A stretch of 64,000 nt of DNA, taken from Pichia kudriavzevii (lineage: Eukaryota; Ascomycota; Pichiomycetes; Pichiales; Pichiaceae). The notes below the pieces were generated by a model. That model was not told the DNA's origin, made no database searches, and saw only the letters and a list, made by a program, of their open reading frames with translations. The position numbers and the translations under genes are program-made. Where the stretch lies: positions 62,001 to 126,000 of the forward strand of contig NC_042509.1 of the NCBI RefSeq assembly GCF_003054445.1, given 5' to 3'. Of the stretch, positions 19,376 to 26,968 are shown piece by piece (positions within the stretch are counted from its first letter, which is position 1; every line of letters starts with the position of its first letter).

Positions 19376-19989
19376 AACTTTGGCTGCTTAATAAACCGAA
19401 AAAGGAGTGGCTCTTTGTCACAATGTAGGTGGGCAGTGATATCAGTGGAACTAAACGACGGTAGAGAATACAACAACGGAACAGGGGAGGGAAAGAAGAG
19501 GGTAAGAAGAGGGTAAGAACATGGTGAAAAGACACCTTCATGTGGTCCTCAATTCAGTTGCGTCTCCTTCATAAGTGCACTACATACAGTAAGTTAATAA
19601 CTTCCCCCTAAAGACAATGCCAACACGAAAAAAAGAGACGCCAAAACGCGTCTGCACACGCGTTTCCCATTGAAATTTCCAAGGAACCTCCCTACCTCCT
19701 TTCTCCCCCAATTACGTTTTCCCCAAAGAGGAAACCGCAGCGCGTCGTTTCCTAATGCGGCAATTACGCCGTGGGGACAGAGCGACGCGGCGGCGATGTG
19801 CGTGATTGCCTCTTTAGGAAAGTGGCAATTGAAGTTGATATATTTGCAGCGATGCCAAATTTGGTAGAGACGACAAGTGGGATTGTAATGACTATCATAG
19901 ACACCTATTTGGGAGGAAGATGAAGAAGAGAGAGAGAGGGAGAGAGAGACAGAGAGATAAAAATCGAGCTTTGCAATAGGAGAGGAGAT
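19376..19989. other. Divergent AXL2/MDM35 promoter
   Basis: About 610 bp, less AT-rich than other intergenes, with two MluI boxes and a GA-rich run (about 19917-19960) just before MDM35. No gene seen. Confidence 0.6.
19646..19663. promoter_or_regulatory. Pair of MCB boxes (ACGCGT) upstream of AXL2
   Basis: Two exact ACGCGT boxes, 19646-19651 and 19658-19663, starting 12 bp apart, 270-290 bp before the AXL2 ATG. MBF binds ACGCGT to drive G1/S genes in yeasts; paired copies are typical of functional sites. MDM35, on the other side, has no known G1/S control. Confidence 0.6.
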
Positions 19990-20244
19990 ATGGGGAACAT
20001 AATGTCTACGTCTTTTGCACCGGAATGCAATGAATTAAAGGAGAAGTACGATACCTGTTTCAATACGTGGTATTCAGAGAAGTTTCTTAAGGGCAAGGGT
20101 CTCCAAAACGAATGCGAGACGTTTTGGGACGATTACAAGAGATGCATCGATATCCATCTTGCGAAGCAAGGGATAAAGCCCATGCTGGACGAGGCAAGGA
20201 AGGAGCTTCCGCTAGAGAACGAGGGGAAGCCAAGGGACGAATAA
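19990..20244 (+). CDS. MDM35: MDM35, twin CX9C intermembrane-space chaperone
   Basis: An 84-residue protein (S. cerevisiae Mdm35, 86) with two exact CX9C motifs: C-NELKEKYDT-C and C-ETFWDDYKR-C. Between them are the family residues FNTWYSEKFLKG. Mdm35 enters the intermembrane space by the Mia40 pathway and binds Ups1/Ups2 to carry phosphatidic acid and phosphatidylserine between mitochondrial membranes. Two candidate starts exist (19990, and the ATG at 20002); the first gives the family length. It converges on RRT14. Confidence 0.97.
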   Translation: MGNIMSTSFAPECNELKEKYDTCFNTWYSEKFLKGKGLQNECETFWDDYKRCIDIHLAKQGIKPMLDEARKELPLENEGKPRDE

Positions 20245-20429
20245 AAGGGGGTCTGCATGCATGTATATAGGAAAGACAAGAGACAAGAAATGCGGGAACC
20301 TGCAAGTTGGACATGTGCTAAATAGGTACTGGAAATGTACTGAACATGTAAAAAGTGTGCACTAAACATGCACTAAACATTCACATCCTTGTTGAAGAGC
20401 TGCGAGGATTTACATGTACATACAAAAAC

Positions 20430-20470
20430 ATATATATATATATATATATATCTATCTATCTATCTATATC
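20430..20470. repeat. (TA)n followed by (TATC)n microsatellite
   Basis: About ten TA units run into four CTAT units between the convergent MDM35 and RRT14 genes, ending just before the RRT14 stop. Confidence 0.9.
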
Positions 20471-20484
20471 CATTGAATAGTTGT

Positions 20485-21126
20485 TCAGTTGTAGTCGTCG
20501 AAATCGTCCCTGAAATTCCGTAGCTGACTACTCTCTTGGGTTTCTTGGTTGTAGTTATCATCGTCCTCCTCACTATCGCTGTCATCGCCCGGCTGCGCAA
20601 GACCAGGTGTGAGACCGTTGACTGATATGTAGCCTCTGCTGACCTTCTCGCTGAAATTGTCGAGCTTGCTTATACGTGCACGTAGCTGGTCTCTTTCATT
20701 GGAGTTTTTGAGCTTGTCCTTTGTGGATTCCTTAGATATTAGATTCAGCACATCATTCTGCAGCTCCTGGAGGTCGGAGTCGCTGGTTATAGAGTCGAGT
20801 CTTTTAAGAGCATCGATTTTCCGTGCAACGAGATCGTTTATGAGCTTATCGTCACCATTTTGCAGCTTTGTAAGCATGTCAATCTTCTCATTCAGTATCT
20901 GGTTTCTTTTCAAATTCTTGTTACGCAGCTTCCGTTCCTTCAACTTGAACTTCTTCATTTCTGACTTGGAACGCTTCTTCTGTGATTGCGCCTTGGACTC
21001 CAAGATGCTCGACGCATTATGCTTCACGGATTTGGAGATCTTCTTATCGGAGGTTTGCAGATACGTGGACAATAAGTTGTCAACTGTAGACAGCGACTTT
21101 TTCTTTGTGGATCTGTTCTTGAACAT
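20485..21126 (-). CDS. RRT14: RRT14-like nucleolar protein
   Basis: A 213-residue, strongly charged protein. The diagnostic element is near the C-terminus, GYISVNGLTPGLAQPG followed by acidic DSDSEEDDD, matching GLTPGLAPVG-acidic in S. cerevisiae Rrt14 (206 residues). Upstream is a basic helical region (KKRSKSEMKKFKLKERKLR) with predicted coiled coil. Rrt14 is nucleolar and was found as a regulator of rDNA transcription, probably in ribosome biogenesis. The N-terminus (NRSTKKKSLSTVDNLLSTYL) fits the short conserved block of the family. Confidence 0.82.
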   Translation of the reverse strand: MFKNRSTKKKSLSTVDNLLSTYLQTSDKKISKSVKHNASSILESKAQSQKKRSKSEMKKFKLKERKLRNKNLKRNQILNEKIDMLTKLQNGDDKLINDLVARKIDALKRLDSITSDSDLQELQNDVLNLISKESTKDKLKNSNERDQLRARISKLDNFSEKVSRGYISVNGLTPGLAQPGDDSDSEEDDDNYNQETQESSQLRNFRDDFDDYN

Positions 21127-21629
21127 GGTTGAATGGGGGCAAGAGGGCGAACGAAGATGCGGAACTCAGAGACTGGAAGAAACGTATACGACTTTCTCAA
21201 TTTCCACCAACTAATGGAAACTGTAACAACCAACTGAAAAAAAAAAAGTTCAAATAGAAAAGGAAAAAAATGAAAATATGTTAGTGATAATTTTTTTTTT
21301 CATGTTCAATTGAGGGAGCAACAACACGGAGAAAGCTCTTTTAAGGGGAAAAAATATCAAGATTATCGTATTCGCTGATACATTTGACGAGCCACTCGAT
21401 TCAATAACAAAAATTTCGGTTTATCAATATACAAAAAAAAACAAAAACAAACAAATACGGGAGCAAAAACGTGTGAGAGACAAGAGGGAACAAGGAGAAG
21501 GCCCCATATCAAATGGGAAGTTCATGAAAGAAAAAAGTAAAAGAGAGGAAGGAGGGAGGAAGGGAGAGAAAAAAATATAACGAAGCAAGAGCAACAGAAA
21601 ACTATAGAATATCCATTAGGACAGTGGAA
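21127..21629. other. RRT14 promoter and CAT2 3' region
   Basis: About 500 bp of A-rich DNA with several A/T tracts (21238-21247, 21292-21300) and a GGAAG-rich stretch (about 21545-21570). No supported gene. Confidence 0.5.
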
Positions 21630-23456
21630 TCAAAGTTTTGGGTCCAACTTCTTCTGTGACAATGCATCCTTTAGTTCATTGACAGCAACTGTTAGGTAGT
21701 ATGCCATTTCCTCCGGTTTTAGGTTCATTGGGTTTTCCTTGAACGCAGTGATGTTGATGTGTAACCAGTCTGAGTTGATCATGTAAGCCAAGCCCAAACC
21801 CTCTGGAACAACAGGAGACCAGCCATACCCGTTGAAATTCTCCGAGGATAATTGGGAAGTTGATAGGTACCAGTAACTGGAATAGTTGAAGATTGGGTTA
21901 TTGAAAAACTTATCCACTATAGGGGTCTGTTCTTCAACCATTTGCTTCAAGCCAAAAAGGTGTCTATCAACACCTTCACCATTGGACGCTAAACGGATAT
22001 AGTTGTTGTGTGATTTCAAGGCCAAATCGAGGGATTTCAATTTTCTCTCCACGGGGACAGTTGGGTTTTCCCAGTCTTTGACAAATTGGAGGGCTTCCAA
22101 TGATACGCTCCTACAAGTTTCGGTTCTACCTTTGAAGAACCTCCTAGTTGAAGCAGATTCATAGGTTGGTTTCAAAGTCCCGGTATATTTATAATATGCC
22201 AATTGGATCAACATCTGAACAAATGAATCTGGTGAACATTTAAACAATTTAATGTCATTTTTACCAAGACCAAAATATTGCCAAGTTTTAATACTTAAGG
22301 AACCAACAGTTTCTTTAAATTTCACCATTTGATTTTGGATTTCTTTGGACAATTTTCCATTAATGTCGAATTTCAATTCAATGGATTGTATATTGTCATT
22401 TCTGTTTAAATCGGATGGGGAGAGTTTGAAATTTTTCATCTCTTCAACCAACCAATCATTCATTCTCAAAGTGGGGGTTCCATCCATTTTGGAATGTTCA
22501 CCCAAAAACCCTGAATTTCCATTTCTCGATACAAACATTTGTACTGGTTTATCAAACCATCTATTAAATCCATTTCCATGCCAAGAATTTCTTGATTTCT
22601 CCTCAATGGTAGTTGGGGAATTATCATCAAGACATAAAACAAACAATGATTTATTGATATCTAATAAATTGGAAACATTTTGACTTGAAATTGAAGATAA
22701 TATTTGATAATTTTCAAACCATTCATCTCTATTTGACGAAGTCAATATACCAATAGGATTAGGATTTTCCCCCCTTAAATTACAAGTTTTCTCAATTTGA
22801 ATGAGTTGATTATAAATCTCATTAAATGATAAAATTTCATCATTTCTTGAATCATGAGTGAACAATTTAAATACCCAACCTTTTGATAAGATAATTACAA
22901 ACCTACCCTCTTTAGGATCGTATTTGACATTAATGTCGCGTTTCGCATTTGGAATTCTAGAATTATTAAACATCCATTTAAAGGATTCCATACAAAATGG
23001 GGAATTTTTGACAAGTTCTGGAGTTAATGATTCGTCTTCAATGGATTTGGAGAATTCTAAAACTTTGAGAATAATAAAGGTTGATTTGAGTAACTGATCA
23101 TTAGAAAGGACGTTCTTATATTTAACGTCTCCATGGTTGAAGAAATACGAGACAAAAGGTGAAACAGGGTCTCTATATTCCAAATAAGCGTAATTATCCC
23201 AAAATTCGGCTAACCAGTTTCTCTTATTTGAGGCAAACTTAATTAATTTCTCTTGTAGTTTGATACCTTCATCAATGGCAAATTTATCAATAATTGCCGC
23301 ATAGTTTATATATTCTGTATCTCGTTCACCATCTTTATAAAAGGGTTTGATGGATTCCTTGTATAACTCCAACGTGTGTTGTAGAGGAGGCACGGGCAAG
23401 GAGGGTAACTTCTCTTGATACTTGTATAATTGGCGGGCCATTTTCGATAAGCGCAT
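21630..23456 (-). CDS. CAT2: CAT2-type carnitine O-acetyltransferase
   Basis: The 608-residue product is a carnitine acyltransferase. The catalytic histidine is in GEHSKMDGTP (about 323); substrate motifs include YEASTRRFFKGRTET-type residues (ESASTRRFFKGRTET) and STSQLSSENFNGYGW. It matches S. cerevisiae Cat2 better than Yat1 or Yat2, including the N-terminal LPSLPVP. Cat2 moves acetyl units as acetyl-carnitine between peroxisome, cytosol and mitochondria. It ends in PKL, a plausible peroxisomal PTS1 where S. cerevisiae Cat2 ends in AKL. Only about 17 residues precede the conserved core, and two close ATGs (23456, 23441) exist; MRLSKMARQLYK is basic but short for a presequence. Confidence 0.9.
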   Translation of the reverse strand: MRLSKMARQLYKYQEKLPSLPVPPLQHTLELYKESIKPFYKDGERDTEYINYAAIIDKFAIDEGIKLQEKLIKFASNKRNWLAEFWDNYAYLEYRDPVSPFVSYFFNHGDVKYKNVLSNDQLLKSTFIILKVLEFSKSIEDESLTPELVKNSPFCMESFKWMFNNSRIPNAKRDINVKYDPKEGRFVIILSKGWVFKLFTHDSRNDEILSFNEIYNQLIQIEKTCNLRGENPNPIGILTSSNRDEWFENYQILSSISSQNVSNLLDINKSLFVLCLDDNSPTTIEEKSRNSWHGNGFNRWFDKPVQMFVSRNGNSGFLGEHSKMDGTPTLRMNDWLVEEMKNFKLSPSDLNRNDNIQSIELKFDINGKLSKEIQNQMVKFKETVGSLSIKTWQYFGLGKNDIKLFKCSPDSFVQMLIQLAYYKYTGTLKPTYESASTRRFFKGRTETCRSVSLEALQFVKDWENPTVPVERKLKSLDLALKSHNNYIRLASNGEGVDRHLFGLKQMVEEQTPIVDKFFNNPIFNYSSYWYLSTSQLSSENFNGYGWSPVVPEGLGLAYMINSDWLHINITAFKENPMNLKPEEMAYYLTVAVNELKDALSQKKLDPKL

Positions 23457-23469
23457 TATGGGTTCAACG

Positions 23470-23504
23470 TGTTAATGTTAATGTTAATATTAATGTCAAT
23501 GTCA
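23470..23504. repeat. TTAATG-type short repeat at the CAT2 start
   Basis: Four to five imperfect 6-bp units (GTTAAT/ATTAAT/GTCAAT) lie within 50 bp upstream of the CAT2 ATG, in the probable 5' leader. Confidence 0.8.
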
Positions 23505-23812
23505 AGAGATGAGTAATGATGATGGTCCTACAATGTCCTTCAAAGACAAACTTAACACGACAACACACTACAATACATCCAAATCTTAGAGGAACCCTAC
23601 ATGGTTAAATACCAATTGCCCTTCATAGAACCCTTGTAGCTCTAACTGTCCATCTGCATTGTCCTCTTCTCTCCTCTTCATTCCAACTGGTAATTGCATA
23701 GATAGCCCTTCCATTAGACGTCATTCAAATATGTGATAAAATAAATCCCCCGAACTCCGCTGAGCCATCTTCTCATAAAGGATCAACCGCTCTACCGAAA
23801 TTTCATCACTCA

Positions 23813-23892
23813 TTTATCCAATGTCTTGTTTATCCAATGTCTTGTTTATCCAATGACTTGTTTATCCAATGTCTTGTTTATCCAATGACTTG
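23813..23892. repeat. Five exact 16-bp tandem repeats
   Basis: Five head-to-tail copies of TTTATCCAATGTCTTG occupy exactly 80 bp; copies 3 and 5 have A for T in the GTC triplet. Every unit carries a CCAAT pentamer. The array lies about 360-435 bp upstream of CAT2 and 90 bp past the SPT8 stop. Confidence 0.97.
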
Positions 23893-23982
23893 TTTATTTT
23901 GTCTACATCATCTATCTCGTCTACATCGTTCATCTAAACTTGTACTGATTGCCCCCCCCTTCTGGCAATGACAATGACAATC

Positions 23983-25191
23983 CTAACTTTTCGCATCCCC
24001 CCCATCAACCTCATAAATAAACGCCATCTCCCCCGCTTTCCCCGCCCATCCGCGATTACCGCTTGCACAAACTAAAAACTTCCCATTCTCGTCATGGGCC
24101 AACTGAGAAACAACCCCGCCTGCATGGCCGGGGAGAATGGTGCATTTCCCAGTGTTGCGGTCCCACACTCTAACGGCATCCTGACTCCCCACGGCTATAT
24201 ATTGTGAATTACCCCCATTATCTTTAGGGGGGAAAATACTAACAGAACTAACGGGTCCACTAGCGGGGGGTAATTTTAATATATCCAATGGAGTTGCCCC
24301 CCCTTGTTGATCTTCACAATTGTTGGTTAATTTACGTAAATCCCAAATTTCAACAGTACTATTTCGACGACCAACACATACGATTGTATTAGAACTTACA
24401 TTACAATCAGATGGACCGTCCATATGAGACACAGCAGCACCCATACACCACGGCGGCGTCCCCTTCAACAGTGGGATCTGTACAATGCCATTGCCATTAT
24501 TGGCATTAGAACGTATGTCATAAAGACAGACTCTTCCATCAATACTGGCACTCATAAACCCTTGTCCCGTATAATATTCCAAGACACTGATTTGTCCACT
24601 CATACCATCGTAGTCCCGGCTCAAGACTCCTTGGTTCAAATCCCATTCGCAGATCTTGCGGTCCCAACCTCCACTAAGGAAACTTTGGTTATCATTATAA
24701 CTGGCCAGAGCAGAAACAGTGGATGTATGTCCTTGTTGAAAAACCCATTGTATTGAACCCTCTTGTGATCGTACACTGTGTAGTGCAATGGAACCATTAC
24801 TAAGACCACTCAAGAGCCAGTGGCCCTCTCGCTGTGCATAAAGAGAATACACGGGGGAGAGATGGGGCTCATAATAAGATGACGACGTATTTGTGCCCGT
24901 ATTAGTTGTAGTGGTTTTGACCTTGGTGGAAGATAGAAAGGCTTGTTTAGATTGAGGAACTTCGTTCTCCCAATAGGAGCAAATGACCCCACCATAATGG
25001 ACACTGTCTACAAGTTGGTGTCGTTGTGAGAGAGTTAGGGGAGACTTCCCCTCAACACTTGCAATAAAGTCGTACTTGCGGATCATTCCGTCTTCGCCGC
25101 CGGTAAACATCCATTGTGGGCCTCTTGTCAATGCCACGCTGTATACCGAGGGTGAATGTGGTATGGCCACTATTGGCGTAATGTCTTTCAT
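23983..25191 (-). CDS. SPT8: SPT8, SAGA coactivator WD-repeat subunit, without acidic N-terminus
   Basis: The 402-residue product is a WD40 protein beginning directly at the first blade (TPIVAIPHSPSVYSVAL, FTGGEDGMIRKYDF). The Spt8 signatures are GHTSTVSALASY...FLSGGWDRKICEWDLN and the C-terminal CASGNRGWAGKAGEMAFIYE. Spt8 links SAGA to TBP. S. cerevisiae Spt8 has 602 residues; the difference is mainly a long acidic N-terminal region that is absent here. The 450 bp upstream show no acidic coding sequence in any frame, so a missed exon nearby is unlikely. Another insertion is Thr/Ser-rich (about 95-108). Confidence 0.9.
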   Translation of the reverse strand: MKDITPIVAIPHSPSVYSVALTRGPQWMFTGGEDGMIRKYDFIASVEGKSPLTLSQRHQLVDSVHYGGVICSYWENEVPQSKQAFLSSTKVKTTTTNTGTNTSSSYYEPHLSPVYSLYAQREGHWLLSGLSNGSIALHSVRSQEGSIQWVFQQGHTSTVSALASYNDNQSFLSGGWDRKICEWDLNQGVLSRDYDGMSGQISVLEYYTGQGFMSASIDGRVCLYDIRSNANNGNGIVQIPLLKGTPPWCMGAAVSHMDGPSDCNVSSNTIVCVGRRNSTVEIWDLRKLTNNCEDQQGGATPLDILKLPPASGPVSSVSIFPPKDNGGNSQYIAVGSQDAVRVWDRNTGKCTILPGHAGGVVSQLAHDENGKFLVCASGNRGWAGKAGEMAFIYEVDGGDAKS

Positions 25192-25645
25192 CTGGTATAC
25201 GATATTTATGTTACCTCTTTATATGTGTTTGAATGTTTGAGTGTTTGAGTGTTTGAATGCGTTTGAATGTTTGTATATGTTTGTCTTTGGTTCTCACTAA
25301 TGTACTCTCTGCCAAGAAAATAAACACCCAATCTTCTAAGTGTACAATGACTCAATGTGTACACTAGATATGTGTATTTTTATTTTCAATATTGTTCAAT
25401 GTCTCCCTTTGGATGAGAGTTTGTTCAAATTCATGTACGTTTCTTTTTTCTTACCGCGCTCGCCTTTTTTTTTTATCACGCTCCCCCTTTTTTTTTACCG
25501 CGCTCACCTTTTTTTTTTCCATGTCAAAAATTGTCACCGTTCCTTACAGTGTGTGCAAATTGTACATGGATCTAACAAGACTATATTTGCCATTACAACT
25601 AGCATTGGGCCGTATAGTCTCTCCAGCTATACCAATAATAGGACC
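25192..25645. other. Divergent SPT8/CAF16 promoter
   Basis: About 450 bp with TGTTTGA-type short repeats (about 25226-25275) and a 22-bp triplicated unit near CAF16. A long upstream open frame reads through this region toward CAF16 but consists mostly of repeat-derived Phe codons. Confidence 0.55.
25453..25518. repeat. Three copies of a ~22-bp unit with T tracts
   Basis: Three imperfect copies of ACCGCGCTCRCC followed by a T8-T10 run, at about 25453, 25475 and 25497. The GC-rich heads alternate with poly-T. They lie 130-190 bp upstream of the CAF16 ATG. Confidence 0.88.
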
Positions 25646-26419
25646 ATGTCTGTTGTTACAAGATCTCTCACCTTTGCCTACCCAAACTCCACACAGGGCT
25701 TGCATAACATCGACCTTACACTCCCTCTTGGGGGGAAGATTCTCCTTGTGGGACCTAATGGAGCAGGTAAGTCCACCTTGTTGAAGATCTTAGCAGGCAA
25801 GAAACTCATTTCCAGTGGTGAGATTGAGCTCTTTGGCATTGACCCTTTCAACCTACGTGAGAACTGGAAATTGAATGAGAAGAATATCGTCTACTTGGGG
25901 ACAGAATGGGCCAACAATGAGATTGTCAAACGTGACATTGGTGTCCATGAATTGGTTGAGTCCGTTGGTGGGTCCCATTTCCCGGAACGTAGGGCCCTTC
26001 TCATTGACATACTTGAGATCGACGTCAATTGGAGAATGAACAAATGTTCCGACGGCGAGCGTCGTCGTGTACAGTTGGCAATGGGTCTACTTAAACCATT
26101 TGATTTGCTGTTATTAGACGAAGTTACTATTGATTTGGACGTTCTAGTGAGACAGAAACTTCTTAATTTCCTCTACGATGAAACAACCACTCGTAATGCC
26201 TCCATCATTTATGCAACCCATATCTTTGATGGATTGGGAACTTGGCCAGATACAGTCATTCATCTCAACCGGGGGGAAATCGCAGAGTCTCACAATCGTA
26301 ATAACATCTCCTTCACCAATACTCCAGGTGTAGCACAAAACGGCCTTCAGTTACTCATTGGGAGAGTATCGTCCTTGTATCCGCTCGCGTTATCCTGGCT
26401 CCAGAAGGACCGTGAGTAA
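25646..26419 (+). CDS. CAF16: CAF16-like ABC ATPase (non-transporter)
   Basis: A 257-residue single ABC domain without membrane segments: Walker A GPNGAGKST (about 36-44), signature-loop CSDGERRRVQLAMGLL (about 132-147), Walker B LLLLDEV (about 154) and H-loop YATH. The LSGGQ signature is degenerate (CSDGE), as in the Caf16 family. S. cerevisiae Caf16 (289 residues) associates with the Ccr4-Not complex and was linked to Mediator. The ATG at 25646 starts the conserved SLTFAYP; upstream in-frame Met codons give only low-complexity residues. Confidence 0.9.
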   Translation: MSVVTRSLTFAYPNSTQGLHNIDLTLPLGGKILLVGPNGAGKSTLLKILAGKKLISSGEIELFGIDPFNLRENWKLNEKNIVYLGTEWANNEIVKRDIGVHELVESVGGSHFPERRALLIDILEIDVNWRMNKCSDGERRRVQLAMGLLKPFDLLLLDEVTIDLDVLVRQKLLNFLYDETTTRNASIIYATHIFDGLGTWPDTVIHLNRGEIAESHNRNNISFTNTPGVAQNGLQLLIGRVSSLYPLALSWLQKDRE

Positions 26420-26968
26420 CTTTTGCTAATCTTATCATTACCGTTATCACTATAATCTTTGTCCTCCTTATATCCTCCTTTTTGTTCTGGTTGATGCTTC
26501 GACTGGCTCTTACTCTATCGTCCTCGCTGCATCCTACATTAGTGCAAAACTTATACTAGAATAACCGTAGAACTTTACTAAGGTATGGCATTATAGTCCC
26601 ATCTTGGAATTTTAGCCTCTACTGGCCATTGTCAACACCTGATGCGGCGCAACACAAAGAAACGACATTGGTAGAAAAAAAAAAGAAATAAAGAAAGACA
26701 AAATAGGACAAAGCAGAACAAAGGAAATCAATGACATTTTGGTCTCCGTGTGTATATTTTTTTTTCCTTTTTTTTTTCCTGGCCTCTCAAAAGTGGAGTT
26801 AAAGTGGGGGTGTGTTTGTACTATGGGGTGCACCTCCAAGGAACCACACCAGTCTATTCCGTTTCTTTGGTGATGATTCCACATCTCCATTTACTTGCTA
26901 GTTTGTCTGTTTGTATTCCTCACTGCCCAAGACCTATCTCAGCGTGGCCTTGTTGTCCATAGATATCC
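26420..26968. other. Intergene upstream of the Zn2Cys6 gene
   Basis: About 550 bp with A-rich (26677-26695) and T-rich (26757-26780) tracts. I found no gene; frames here are short and overlap. Confidence 0.5.

Larger units (their letters stand above)
23457..23982. other. CAT2 promoter / SPT8 3' region
   Basis: About 525 bp holding two tandem arrays (23470-23504 and 23813-23892). No gene seen. Confidence 0.55.
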
